From positions 372,001 to 436,000 of the forward strand of contig CAVRTB010000001.1 in assembly GCA_963724065.1 (NCBI GenBank): a DNA stretch of 64,000 bases, read 5' to 3'. The translations under genes were made by a program, and so were the position numbers. Below the pieces are notes generated by a model that made no database searches, was not told the DNA's origin, and worked only from the letters and a program-made list of their open reading frames with translations. This DNA comes from DASRIA01 sp963724065. Lineage in GTDB: Bacteria; Actinomycetota; Thermoleophilia; Solirubrobacterales; JBBDJG01. Positions 15,022 to 24,846 of this stretch are shown here, in pieces (the stretch's first letter is position 1; each line of letters opens with the position of its first letter).

Positions 15022-16431
15022 CTAGCGACGCGCCTTGCGCTTCGGCGCGGGCTTCACGCGAAGCTCACCCTGTGCCGAGGAGGTGTTGCCGGCGAGGTCC
15101 TTCGCGTAGAGCGTGTAGGTGTAGGTGCGTTCGTTCGCGACCCGCGGTGGAACCCAGCGGAACCAGCGCTTGCCGCGCGTGAACGAGGCGCTCGTCGAGA
15201 GGTAGGTCTTCCCGCCCTCACGCACGATCACACCCACGCGACCGACCTTCGAGAGCTTGAACCGGATCCGCACTCCCTTTCCGGCGACCGCAGGAGACGG
15301 CGCGGCGCGGTGAGGATCGAGCGTCGGGTCCGCTTTCAGGTAGGCCGTGAAGTGATCGGCGGCGTCGCAGTAGACCTGCTCGGAGGTGCCTTTGCAAAGG
15401 TTGCGCGCGAAGTCGCGGTTGAGCGTGTGGTAGTTGAGGTTCGCCTCGGCTCCGGGCCTCCACGAGGGGCGCGCGTAGAGGGACCAGGCGCCGGTGTCGA
15501 AGCTCGTGATCCGCGCCTGTGCCGCGCGGTCGCCGGCGCGGAAGCGATCGGCCGCCGCGGTGTCCGCGGGCGCGAACTCGGTGTATGTGCGCAGGCCGTT
15601 GACGGCCTGGAGGTGGCCGTTCAGCACGTAGAGGCGCGGCGCAAAGCTGTAGAGCGCATACCAGTCGCCGCTGCCCTGCGCGACGCGCACCCCCTTCGGC
15701 GTCAGTAGCTCGAAGGCGCCGCGGGCGCGCGATGCAATCTCGAGCAGCGAGGGATCGTTGAGCCGGTTCGAGGCGCGCGCGAGAGCCTGCATCGCCGTGC
15801 CCTGTGCCATTCCGGAGATCCACGGCGGCGAGCCTCCGCCGAAGTTGAAGTAGTACTCCCAGGTCAGGAAGCCGTTGCGCTCCACGGCGAGCTTCACGAG
15901 GTCGTCCGCCATCGAGCGCAGGTCCGTGTTGCGCCGGCCCATCCAGTAGCCGTTGAGGCGCCCGAAGTTCGCGAGCGGATGCAGCTGGAGCCCGTTGCCC
16001 GGGACGTACTGGAAGATCACCCGGCTGCCGCCGAGCTGCACGCGGGCGCCCGATGCCGGCGGGCCGGCCTTCGCCCACCAGTCACGGTTGCGCTCGAGGA
16101 TCAGCGAGAGGGGCGCGAGCCGCGCCGCGAGCCGGCGCTCGCGGCCGAGGCGCCGCATCGTGTTGATCACATAGCTGAGCTCCGCGCGGCGGACGCCCGA
16201 CAGCCCCCGGCGGGTGCGCAGCGCGTCGGAGTAGGTCGAGCGGTACTCGGAGCGCTGCTCGTCGTCGATGCTGCCCTTGCTGAAAGCGCGCTCGATCGTC
16301 GTTCGCACGGGGTCGGGCTTGGCGCGCGCGGGCGTTGCGACAACGGAGGCCGCGAGCGCCGCGAGGGCGACCACGGCGAGCGCGCGAACCCGCCGCGGGC
16401 AAGTCCTCGAGATGGCGCACGGTATCTGCAC
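15022..16431 (-). CDS. Exported D-glucuronyl C5-epimerase-like protein
   Basis: A 469-residue secreted protein. After a signal peptide (about 15-42, AVVALAALAASVVATPARA) comes a helical region (about 45-120). The large domain then has IFQYVPGNGLQLHPLANFGRLN, LTWEYYFNFGGGSPPWISGMAQGTAMQAL and WYALYSFAPRLYVLNGHLQAV, matching the C-terminal alpha/alpha-toroid of D-glucuronyl C5-epimerases. The tail is an Ig-like segment (RIRFKLSKVGRVGVIV...) with a basic end. It probably acts on uronic-acid polysaccharide at the cell surface; the epimerase reaction is inferred from fold only. The GTG start at 16431 is the best fit to the signal peptide. Confidence 0.7.
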   Translation of the reverse strand: MQIPCAISRTCPRRVRALAVVALAALAASVVATPARAKPDPVRTTIERAFSKGSIDDEQRSEYRSTYSDALRTRRGLSGVRRAELSYVINTMRRLGRERRLAARLAPLSLILERNRDWWAKAGPPASGARVQLGGSRVIFQYVPGNGLQLHPLANFGRLNGYWMGRRNTDLRSMADDLVKLAVERNGFLTWEYYFNFGGGSPPWISGMAQGTAMQALARASNRLNDPSLLEIASRARGAFELLTPKGVRVAQGSGDWYALYSFAPRLYVLNGHLQAVNGLRTYTEFAPADTAAADRFRAGDRAAQARITSFDTGAWSLYARPSWRPGAEANLNYHTLNRDFARNLCKGTSEQVYCDAADHFTAYLKADPTLDPHRAAPSPAVAGKGVRIRFKLSKVGRVGVIVREGGKTYLSTSASFTRGKRWFRWVPPRVANERTYTYTLYAKDLAGNTSSAQGELRVKPAPKRKARR

Positions 16432-16482
16432 TTTCTGTATGTTGACCAGCGGTTTCCGACTGAGCGCCGGTTGCATGCGGTG

Positions 16483-17691
16483 ATGCACCCGCAGGCCCAA
16501 TCCGGAGCCCGTCGAAACAACGATCCCTTGCTCCCCGCTCTCAGACGCTCCTTCCTGCTCGTCGCGCTTGCAGCCCTTTTGCTGGGAGTCGCAGCGTGCG
16601 GCAGCGACGGCGGGGGTGGCGACGAGAACGCCACGGCGGTCATCAACGAGACCTTCAGCGGCAAGAAGGACGTGAACAGCGGCAAGCTCGAGATGGGCGT
16701 CACCGCGAAGCTCGAGGGCACCGGCGCCGCGGCCAACCTCGACGAACCGGTCTCGCTGAAGCTGTCCGGCCCGTTTCAGAGCCGGGGCGACGATGCCCTC
16801 CCGGAGGTCGATCTGGACCTCAGCGTGAGCGGCGGCGGACAGACGTTCACGGCGGGCGCGCTGACCACCGGCAAGAACGCCTTCATCAGCTATCAGGGGA
16901 CCGACTACGTCGTCCCCGACTCGCAGTTCCGGCGCTACAAGCGCCAGATCGAGCGTGACGCGCGCCGCGACAAGAACCGCGACAACAACTTCAGCCTCGC
17001 CGCACTCGGCATCAACCCGCGCGACTGGATCGAGGATCCCAAGAACGAGGGGACCAAGGAGGTCGGCGGCGCCGAGACGATCCACATCAGCGCCGGCGTG
17101 GACGTGACCGCGTTCGTCAACGACCTCGACGACCTGCTCGGACGCGCCTCCGATCTCGGTGTGCAGAACCAGCAGCTTCCGCAGGAGCTGACGAGCAAGC
17201 AGAAGAAGCAGATCGAGGATTCCATCCAGGAAGTTCGCTTCGACCTCTACACCGGCAAGGACGACAAGATCCTGCGCCGCATCGAGGTCGAGTTCGGGTT
17301 CGAGCTGCCGAAGGACCTCAGCCAGGACGCGCAGGGGGTCGAGAGCGGGAGCGTCGACATGGCCCTCGAGATCGCCGACGTCAACAAGGAGCAGGACATC
17401 ACGGCGCCGAAGGATGCGCGCCCCCTGTCCGAGCTCCAGAGCTCGCTCGGCCTCGGCGCCCTCGGCGGCTCCACGGGCGGCGGCTCCGGCAACGGCTCAT
17501 CCGGGGGCGGAAGCGGCTCGTCCGGCGGCTCGTCATCTGGCGGTGGCTCGTCAGGCGGCGGCACCGACCTCGGTTCGGGCGGCGGGCAATCGAACCTCGA
17601 CAGCAAGCGCTCGCAGCGCTACCTCGACTGCCTCAGCAAGGCGGACAAGCCCGCCGACGTCGAGAAGTGCGCCGCGATCCTCGAGGAGTAG
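16483..17691 (+). CDS. Lipoprotein of unknown function with Gly/Ser linker
   Basis: A 402-residue lipoprotein: hydrophobic segment ending GVAAC (lipobox cysteine near residue 43), then a two-part beta-rich body starting AVINETFSGKKDVNSGKLEMGV. The overall look is LppX/LprG-like, that is, a possible lipid- or ligand-binding fold. A long glycine/serine linker (about 325-375) follows, and a C-terminal tail with YLDCLSKADKPADVEKCAA. The next gene has the same architecture and tail. It diverges from the epimerase-like gene by about 50 bp. Function unknown; extracytoplasmic location is well supported. Confidence 0.7.
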   Translation: MHPQAQSGARRNNDPLLPALRRSFLLVALAALLLGVAACGSDGGGGDENATAVINETFSGKKDVNSGKLEMGVTAKLEGTGAAANLDEPVSLKLSGPFQSRGDDALPEVDLDLSVSGGGQTFTAGALTTGKNAFISYQGTDYVVPDSQFRRYKRQIERDARRDKNRDNNFSLAALGINPRDWIEDPKNEGTKEVGGAETIHISAGVDVTAFVNDLDDLLGRASDLGVQNQQLPQELTSKQKKQIEDSIQEVRFDLYTGKDDKILRRIEVEFGFELPKDLSQDAQGVESGSVDMALEIADVNKEQDITAPKDARPLSELQSSLGLGALGGSTGGGSGNGSSGGGSGSSGGSSSGGGSSGGGTDLGSGGGQSNLDSKRSQRYLDCLSKADKPADVEKCAAILEE

Positions 17692-17790
17692 CAGCAAGCC
17701 GAAACAGCTCCTCGCCCCGCGCAACGGCGCGGTCGCCACGGCGCACTGCCCTAAAGATCTCACGGCGCATGCCGACCGGATCTGAGGAGC

Positions 17791-18819
17791 ATGAACTTCC
17801 GTCTTCCCTCCGATATCCAGCGCCTTGCGCTGTTCATCGCCGTTGCCGTGCTCGCGGTGATCGGCCTCGTGCTCGTCACCCGCAGCGCCGGGACGGGGGG
17901 CGGCGGGGGCACCGACGCTCGCGAGGTCGTGCAACGCGCCTTCACGACCGATCCGGCCAGCGGCGTGCTCGACCTGCGCGTGAGCGCCACGCTCGAGGTC
18001 CCGGGCCGCGCCCCGGATACCAGCAGTTACTCGTTCGCCGGGCCGTTCACGCACGCAAAGGCCGAGACCGAGGGCGACCTTCGCATCAAGGAGACCGGCG
18101 ACGGAAAGAACGTGTCGCTGCGATTGGTACTGGCGGACGGACGCGGGTTCCTCGGATACCGCGGCCGCTTCTACGAACTGACCGGCGCGCAGGTGCGCAG
18201 CGCCTTCGGCAGCGCCGACTCGAACGACAAGCCCCTCCTCGAGGAGCTCGGCTTCAACGTGAAGGGCTGGATCCAGGAGCCCAGGCACGCGGGCACCGCT
18301 CGCGTCGACGGCGTCCGCGTGGATCGCGTGACGGGCAAGCTCGACGGCGACAGGATGCTCGCCGACATCGAGGGGCTCGGCGGGTCGGACGATCAGAACC
18401 TCGCCGGCGTGGCGATCCCGCGCGATGCCGCGAAGGAGGGGGAGGTCAACCTTTTTGTCGGCAGCGCCGACGGGATCGTTCGCAAGATCGAGGTCACCGC
18501 GCGCATCACGACCGCGGTGGACGGCAACCCGGTGCGCGCGAAGATGCGCTTCGAGGTTGCCGTGCGCGAGGTCAACAAGCCTCAGAACGTGAAGCCCCCC
18601 GCCCGGGCGCTCCCCGCAGGGCGCGCCGACGAGATTCCAGCATCGCGGCTGGGCTCGCTTGCCGACGACGTCAAGGGCGGCGGATCCTCCGGCTCGGGGC
18701 GTGGCTCCAAACGCAAGCGGGCCGCGAGCGGCGCGCGCAGCGGCCAGGCCTACGTGAACTGCGTCCAGCAGGCAGCGGATCCCGCTGCGCTGGACAAGTG
18801 CCAGGCCCTCGTTCCTTAG
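17791..18819 (+). CDS. Membrane-anchored paralogue of the preceding lipoprotein
   Basis: A 342-residue protein with a single N-terminal transmembrane anchor (about 10-30, LALFIAVAVLAVIGLVLV) instead of a lipobox. A body similar in plan to the upstream lipoprotein begins REVVQRAFTTDPASGVLDLRVSATL. A Gly/Ser/Arg/Lys linker follows, and the tail YVNCVQQAADPAALDKCQA repeats the Y..C...A..PA...KC pattern of its neighbour. The body includes GRFYELTGAQVRSAF and GFNVKGWIQEP, comparable to YVVPDSQFRRYK and GINPRDWIEDP next door. AGGAG lies unusually close to the ATG (one base between). Function unknown; the two probably act together outside the membrane. Confidence 0.68.
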   Translation: MNFRLPSDIQRLALFIAVAVLAVIGLVLVTRSAGTGGGGGTDAREVVQRAFTTDPASGVLDLRVSATLEVPGRAPDTSSYSFAGPFTHAKAETEGDLRIKETGDGKNVSLRLVLADGRGFLGYRGRFYELTGAQVRSAFGSADSNDKPLLEELGFNVKGWIQEPRHAGTARVDGVRVDRVTGKLDGDRMLADIEGLGGSDDQNLAGVAIPRDAAKEGEVNLFVGSADGIVRKIEVTARITTAVDGNPVRAKMRFEVAVREVNKPQNVKPPARALPAGRADEIPASRLGSLADDVKGGGSSGSGRGSKRKRAASGARSGQAYVNCVQQAADPAALDKCQALVP

Positions 18820-18831
18820 AGCTCCGCGGCG

Positions 18832-19821
18832 CTAGGCGCTGACGGGCTCCACGTCGAAATTGCGTTCGTAGAGCTCGCCGATTCGCTCGAGGTCGTCGGC
18901 GGTCAGGTCCGGGGCGTCGGAGGCCGCTGCCCATTCCTCGAGGTCCTCGGCGCCGGACACCGTCGGCAGCACGCACGCGATCGCGGGCTGGGCGAAGATG
19001 AACTTCAGCGCCGCCTGGGCCATCGTGATCCCGTGCTCGTCGCACAGGAAGCGCAGCCGCTCGACCTTCTGGAGGCCGTCGACGAGCCATTCCCGCGGCC
19101 GGTGGCTACGGTGGTCGTGCTTCGGGAAGGTGGTCTCGAGCGTGTACTTGTCCTCGAGCAGCCCGCTGGAGGTCGGAACGCGCGCCAGCACGGCCGCGCC
19201 CTTGTCCTCGGCGGCCGCCATGAGGTCACGCCCCGGATCCTGCTCGAGCACGTTGTAGACCGTCTGCACCGAGGTGATGTCGTGCTCGGCGATCGCGCGC
19301 ATGCCTTCGTCGCGCCAGCCGATCGCCGGTCCGAGCGCGACTCCGAAGTGACGCAGCTTGCCCTCGTCACGCAGGCGCCCGAGGTCCTCGAACAGGTCGC
19401 CTCGCTCGATCGCGTCCATGCGCGGGTTGTGGAGTTGGTAGAGGTCGACGTAGTCGGTGCCGAGCCGGCGCAGGCTTGCCTCGAGTGACCGACGGGCGTG
19501 CTCGGGCGACCAGTCCTGGGGCCGCTCGCCCTGGGAATGCTCCTGGCGCCCCTCGTCCAGCACATAGCCGAACTTGGTCGAGATCTGCACGGACTCGCGC
19601 GGCACGCCGGCCAGCGCGCGCGCGACGATCTCCTCGTTCGCGCCCTTCCCGTAGACGTCGCCCGTGTCGAAGAAGGTGATGCCCAGCGCCAGGGCGCGGT
19701 GGATCAGGCCGACGCCGTCGTCCTTGCTGACGTCGCCCCACCAGTTGGAGCCAAGCGCCCAGGTGCCGAATCCGACCTCGGAGCAGCGCAGGTCGGTCGT
19801 GCCGAAGTTACGGGTCCTCAC
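18832..19821 (-). CDS. Aldo/keto reductase
   Basis: A 329-residue (alpha/beta)8-barrel NADPH-dependent oxidoreductase. The catalytic tetrad can be placed at D (FFDTGDVYG), Y (DVYGKG), K (ISTKFGYV) and H (YQLHNPRMD). The C-terminal cofactor-binding region (ACVLPTVSGAEDLEEWAAA) fits AKR family 11/13-like general stress reductases acting on aldehydes or ketones. The true substrate is unknown. GTG 19821 is preceded by TAGACT with eight bases between, a leaderless arrangement, and the start overlaps the 3' end of the terC-like gene by 14 bp. Confidence 0.85.
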   Translation of the reverse strand: MRTRNFGTTDLRCSEVGFGTWALGSNWWGDVSKDDGVGLIHRALALGITFFDTGDVYGKGANEEIVARALAGVPRESVQISTKFGYVLDEGRQEHSQGERPQDWSPEHARRSLEASLRRLGTDYVDLYQLHNPRMDAIERGDLFEDLGRLRDEGKLRHFGVALGPAIGWRDEGMRAIAEHDITSVQTVYNVLEQDPGRDLMAAAEDKGAAVLARVPTSSGLLEDKYTLETTFPKHDHRSHRPREWLVDGLQKVERLRFLCDEHGITMAQAALKFIFAQPAIACVLPTVSGAEDLEEWAAASDAPDLTADDLERIGELYERNFDVEPVSA

Positions 19822-20785
19822 GGGGGCTCAGTCTAGCCTGCCGCGCCTCCTCTCCCTTGGGCCGCCTTCCCGAGCGCACATCTCGGCGATCCGCGATCAA
19901 CGAGGCCACGATGCCCCCGATCAGCAGCAGCATCACGATCGCCAGGCTGGCCAGCGGGGAGAGCTTGTAGACGTCCTCGAGCAGGAGTTTCATCGCGACG
20001 ACCGCCAGCACGATCGCGATCGTCTCGTCGAGGTAGCGGAAGCGCTTGATCAGACCTTCGACCAATACGAACAGGGCCCGCAGGCCGAGCAATGCGAAAA
20101 CGTTCGCCATCCAGATCAAGAACGAGTCACGCGTGATGCCGAAGGCCGCCGGGATCGAGTCGATCGCGAAGGCGATGTCGGCGAACACGATCGCGGCCAG
20201 GCACAGGACGAGCGGCGTGGTGTGCAGCGCGCCGTCCAAGCGCACGAACCATCGCCTTCCGTGGTAGTCGCTCGTTACCGGGAACACCCCGCGCACCAGG
20301 CGCACGAACAAGTTCTTGTCGGGGTCGACGTTTTCGTCGACACCGCGGAAGATGCGATACGCGAGCACCAGCAGCGTGGCGCCGAGGATGTAGATCACGA
20401 AGTGGAACTGCTCGATCAGCGCCACACCGCCGAGGATCGCCAGGCCGCGCAGCGCGAGCGCCGCGACGATGCCCCAGAACAGGAGCCGCGCACGCTGCTC
20501 GACCGGTACGGCGAAGTACGCGAAGAGCAGGATGAAGACGAACAGGTTGTCGAGCGACAGCGATCGCTCGATCAGGTACACCGTCGTGTACACCACCGCG
20601 TCCTCGCCGCCCTGCGTGGCCCAGACGACCAACGCCGCGAGCAGGCTCAGCACGAGCCACCCGATCGACCAGACCACACCCTCCTGGAGGCTCGGGTCCC
20701 GGCCGCGGGCGAACAACTTGAGATCGAGCCACAGGAAGGCGACGAGCGCCGCGCCCAGCGCGGCGATGCCGAACAGGCCGCTCAT
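19808..20785 (-). CDS. TerC/Alx family membrane protein
   Basis: A 325-residue TerC-family protein with about nine transmembrane segments. Diagnostic parts are ERSLSLDNLFVF (acidic metal-site helix) and its partner ADIAFAIDSIPAAFGIT, each with conserved D/N residues, plus the middle loop YRIFRGVDENVDPDKN. Members export manganese or assist metal loading of exported proteins. The divergent neighbour is a Ca2+/H+ antiporter, so this pair may form a divalent-cation homeostasis unit. Its 3' end overlaps the aldo/keto reductase start by 14 bp. Confidence 0.85.
   Translation of the reverse strand: MSGLFGIAALGAALVAFLWLDLKLFARGRDPSLQEGVVWSIGWLVLSLLAALVVWATQGGEDAVVYTTVYLIERSLSLDNLFVFILLFAYFAVPVEQRARLLFWGIVAALALRGLAILGGVALIEQFHFVIYILGATLLVLAYRIFRGVDENVDPDKNLFVRLVRGVFPVTSDYHGRRWFVRLDGALHTTPLVLCLAAIVFADIAFAIDSIPAAFGITRDSFLIWMANVFALLGLRALFVLVEGLIKRFRYLDETIAIVLAVVAMKLLLEDVYKLSPLASLAIVMLLLIGGIVASLIADRRDVRSGRRPKGEEARQARLSPREDP
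19830..19835 (-). promoter_or_regulatory. -10 box of aldo/keto reductase
   Basis: TAGACT on the minus strand, eight bases before GTG 19821, lying inside the end of the terC-like gene. It gives the reductase its own promoter. Confidence 0.45.
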
Positions 20786-20835
20786 CCGCCGACTCCGGTC
20801 ACGTATGCCGCCCGATACGGCACACTTCCGGCCTG

Positions 20836-21966
20836 ATGTCGACCGACTCGTCGTCCGAGCGGAAGTCCTTCCGGCGCTGGTTGCTGAGCGCCGAGGGCTG
20901 GCCGTACCTGCTCGTCCCGCTGATTCCGGCGGCGATCGTGCTCGAGCTGGGACACGCCAGCGCGACCGCGATCTTCATCGCCGCGGCGCTCGGCATCGTG
21001 CCCACGGCCGCCCTGATGGGCCGGGCGACCGAGGAGCTGGCGGTGCGCTCGGGACCGGGCATCGGGGGGCTCTTGAACGTCACGTTCGGCAACTTCCCGG
21101 AGCTCGTGATCGCCTTCTTCGCCCTCACCGAGGGCCTGCAGGAGGTGGTGAAGGCGTCGATCATCGGCTCGATCATGGGAAACATTCTGCTGGTCCTGGG
21201 GGCGGCGATGTTCGCAGGGGGGCTGAAGCGCGACCGGCAGACGTTCAACCGCACGGCGGCCAGCGCCCAGTCCGTGATGCTGCTGCTGGCGCTCGTCACG
21301 CTGATCATGCCCGCGGTCTACGAGCTGGTCATCGGCGGACGGCTGCCACTGCCGGACGAGAAGCTGGTGGAGTACGGCTCCGAGGTAGAGCACCTCAGCC
21401 TGGCGGTAGCGATCGTGTTGATCGGTTCCTACGTCGGCGGACTGATCTTCTCCCTACGGACACACCGGGACCTGTTCAACCCGCCCTACGAGGAGCACGC
21501 GGCCGGCTGGACCGTGCGTCGCAGCGTGATCGCGCTGGCGATCGCCGGCGTGCTGGTCGGCCTCATGAGCGAGGTACTGGTCGGCTCGATCTCGGAGGCG
21601 GCGGATTCGATCGGGCTGAGCGAGTTCTTCATCGGCGCGGTCGTGGTCGCGATCGTCGGCAACGCTGCCGAGCATTGGGTGGCGGTGCTGGTCGCGATGA
21701 AGGACAAGATGGACCTCGCGGTCAACATCGCGGTCGGTTCGAGCGTGCAGATCGCGCTTTTCGTCGCGCCCGTGCTGGTACTGCTGTCCTTCGTGTTCGG
21801 CCCCGAGCCGATGCCGCTCGTCTTCAACGGATTCGAGATCGCCGCGGTCGTGCTGGCCGTGCTGATCGCCGACCGCGTCACCTCCGACGGGGAGTCGAAC
21901 TGGTTCGAGGGCCTGCAGCTGCTGGCCGTCTACGTGGTCGTGGCGCTCACGTTCGCGTTCGCCTAG
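20836..21966 (+). CDS. cax: Calcium/proton antiporter
   Basis: A 376-residue CaCA-superfamily antiporter of the CAX type with about ten or eleven transmembrane segments in two homologous halves. The two alpha-repeat cation-binding motifs are visible as GNFPELVIAFFAL (about 78-90) and GNAAEHWVAVLVA (about 275-287), each with the essential Asn and Glu. An acidic loop (LPLPDEKLVEYGSEVEH) separates the halves. It expels Ca2+ (or Mn2+) using the proton gradient. It is divergent from the terC-like gene with a 50-bp shared promoter region, and its stop overlaps the convergent small acidic gene by 3 bp. Confidence 0.88.
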   Translation: MSTDSSSERKSFRRWLLSAEGWPYLLVPLIPAAIVLELGHASATAIFIAAALGIVPTAALMGRATEELAVRSGPGIGGLLNVTFGNFPELVIAFFALTEGLQEVVKASIIGSIMGNILLVLGAAMFAGGLKRDRQTFNRTAASAQSVMLLLALVTLIMPAVYELVIGGRLPLPDEKLVEYGSEVEHLSLAVAIVLIGSYVGGLIFSLRTHRDLFNPPYEEHAAGWTVRRSVIALAIAGVLVGLMSEVLVGSISEAADSIGLSEFFIGAVVVAIVGNAAEHWVAVLVAMKDKMDLAVNIAVGSSVQIALFVAPVLVLLSFVFGPEPMPLVFNGFEIAAVVLAVLIADRVTSDGESNWFEGLQLLAVYVVVALTFAFA

Positions 21967-22292
21967 TCCCTGCCCGGGTCCTGATCCTCCTCGGGATCGT
22001 CGACGTCCACGTCGTCCTCGTCGATGTCGGCGGCCGTCGAGCTGACGCTCCGGGCGTCTCCCGGGTGATAGTGGGTCTGGAACGCGATCAGCAGCTCGTC
22101 GCGGCGCGCCTCGTCGATCGGGACCTCGTCCGAGATCGTCACCCAGTCGGAACCCTCGTAGTCCTCCATGTTGAAGATCTCACCGTCGATCTCGGCCGAG
22201 TCGTCGACGACGATCAAGACCTCGGTCTGTGGGTTGAGGTACACACCCGGGCGGGTGACGATCTCGTCGAGGGGCTGACTGTCGGAGGCCAC
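21963..22292 (-). CDS. Small acidic protein, unknown
   Basis: A 109-residue, strongly acidic soluble protein. The body (LDEIVTRPGVYLNPQTEVLIVVDDSAEIDGEIF) looks like a small beta-rich domain. It is followed by a helix (EARRDELLIAFQTHYH) and a disordered Asp/Glu tail (DIDEDDVDVDDPEEDQDP). GTG 22292 was chosen because TATATA ends eight bases before it. I do not recognise a family. Confidence 0.65.
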   Translation of the reverse strand: MASDSQPLDEIVTRPGVYLNPQTEVLIVVDDSAEIDGEIFNMEDYEGSDWVTISDEVPIDEARRDELLIAFQTHYHPGDARSVSSTAADIDEDDVDVDDPEEDQDPGRD

Positions 22293-22300
22293 GGCGCCTT

Positions 22301-22306
22301 TATATA
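22301..22306 (-). promoter_or_regulatory. -10 box for small acidic gene
   Basis: TATATA on the minus strand, eight bases before GTG 22292; leaderless spacing. Confidence 0.5.
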
Positions 22307-22330
22307 CCCAAAGCGTCGCGCCGTGAACGG

Positions 22331-22774
22331 TCAAGCGAGATCGCGCATCTGGCGGTCCACCTCCTCGCCGACGTCCAGGGGTTCTTCGCCGCGCGCCATC
22401 CGCCGTTCGTTGCGGGCCACGACGAGCTGGCGAACCTCCTCGCGCAGCGCGGCATCCTGTTGATCGGCCTCGGGCTGGGCGGCGGGATCCAGCGCCATCA
22501 GCCGTTCGACCTCGGCGTGCACGTCGAGGGGCGGCTCTCCGCGTGCGACTGCGCGGTCGTGACGGGCCTGGACGAGCTGGCGGATGTCCGCCTCGCGCTC
22601 GGCGCGCGCCGCCGGGCTGTTTGCAATCGGGCCGGGCCGTGGCTCGGCGCGCTCCTCGAGCGACAGGCCGTCGCGCCCGAGTTGATCGAGGAGGCCGAAG
22701 GCGCCGGTGAAGAGGATCGCCGCGATCGGCGCCACCACGAGCACCACGATCCAGATCAGGGTCCCGAAGTCCAC
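22331..22774 (-). CDS. Membrane-anchored protein with a duplicated 33-residue helix motif
   Basis: A 147-residue protein with one N-terminal transmembrane helix (about 6-28, LIWIVVLVVAPIAAILFTGAFGLL). Two copies of a charged helical motif follow at residues 61-93 and 111-143; both read IRQLV/VRQLV, then AR, ARGE.PLDV and EV.R.M. The units are 50 residues apart. This resembles short helical SHOCT-type modules, but I do not assign a family. GTG 22774 follows CACACT by seven bases. Confidence 0.6.
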   Translation of the reverse strand: MDFGTLIWIVVLVVAPIAAILFTGAFGLLDQLGRDGLSLEERAEPRPGPIANSPAARAEREADIRQLVQARHDRAVARGEPPLDVHAEVERLMALDPAAQPEADQQDAALREEVRQLVVARNERRMARGEEPLDVGEEVDRQMRDLA

Positions 22775-22781
22775 GGCCCCT

Positions 22782-22787
22782 AGTGTG
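22782..22787 (-). promoter_or_regulatory. -10-like box for the repeat-motif membrane gene
   Basis: CACACT on the minus strand, seven bases before GTG 22774. It is a weaker hexamer, but the spacing equals that of other leaderless starts here. Confidence 0.35.
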
Positions 22788-22902
22788 CCATCGCCAAGTC
22801 GGGCCGCGGGAGCGTCCGGTATCCTGTTGACTCACCAATCAGTCGTCTTGGCCCACGACTCGCCGGCGACTCCTCACCACTTTCCGACAAGGAGACCATC
22901 AC

Positions 22903-24090
<1,188 letters not shown>

Positions 24091-24147
24091 CAGCGCGGCC
24101 GAAGGGCAACTAGAACGACGCGCACGCGCGCAGGCACGCCCGGGCCC

Positions 24148-24846
24148 GTGGCGTCCAGCGCACGGCCCTCGCGGGTCGTGGCGGTGCTCGGCATGCATCG
24201 CAGCGGCACGAGCGCGCTCGCGGGCTCGCTCGAGCAGCACGGGCTCTACCTCGGGAGCGTCAGCACGGAGAACCCGCACAACCCGAAGGGCAATCGCGAA
24301 GACACAGAGCTGCGGCGCCTGAACGAGCACGTGCTCCTTGCGAGCGGCGGCACGTGGAGCGCGCCGCCGGCCACTGTCGAATGGCAGGCCGAGCACCTGG
24401 AACGCGCGAGGCTCACGATCGCGCAGCACGCGGGCCGGCCCGTCTGGGGCTTCAAGGACCCGCGCACCCTGCTGACCCTCGACGGGTGGGCGGCGCTCGT
24501 TCCCGACCTCGAGTTCGTGGGGGTGTTCCGCCACCCTTCACGCGTGGCGCGCTCGCTTGCGAATCGCAACGGCATCGACCGCGAGGCGGGGGTGGCGCTT
24601 TGGGGGGCCTACAACAGCCGGCTCCGCGCGCTCCTCGACCGGCGGTCCTTCCCCCTGCTGTGCTTCGATGACGAGCCTCCCGTGCTCGAGCGAAAGCTCG
24701 CCGAGATCGCGCGAGCGCTCGGACTGCGCGGCGAAGTGCGAGGCGAGCCGTTCTTCGCGGCGACCCTGCGCGACGACCAGCCGTTCGAGGAAGCCCTTCC
24801 GGATGCTGAGCGCCTCTACGAGGACCTGCGCTCCCGCGCGCTTTGA
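24148..24846 (+). CDS. Sulfotransferase family protein
   Basis: A 232-residue protein with the PAPS 5'-phosphosulfate loop GMHRSGTSALAGSLEQHG (about 15-32) and a 3'-phosphate site in VGVFRHPSRVARSLANRNG. This is the pattern of stealth-type or sulfotransferase_3-like enzymes, which commonly act on cell-surface glycolipids or polysaccharides. A PKGNREDTELRRLNEHVL segment after strand 2 fits the acceptor side. There is no signal peptide, so it acts in the cytoplasm. Start GTG 24148 is 57 bp after the acyl-CoA dehydrogenase. The acceptor is unknown. Confidence 0.72.
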   Translation: MASSARPSRVVAVLGMHRSGTSALAGSLEQHGLYLGSVSTENPHNPKGNREDTELRRLNEHVLLASGGTWSAPPATVEWQAEHLERARLTIAQHAGRPVWGFKDPRTLLTLDGWAALVPDLEFVGVFRHPSRVARSLANRNGIDREAGVALWGAYNSRLRALLDRRSFPLLCFDDEPPVLERKLAEIARALGLRGEVRGEPFFAATLRDDQPFEEALPDAERLYEDLRSRAL

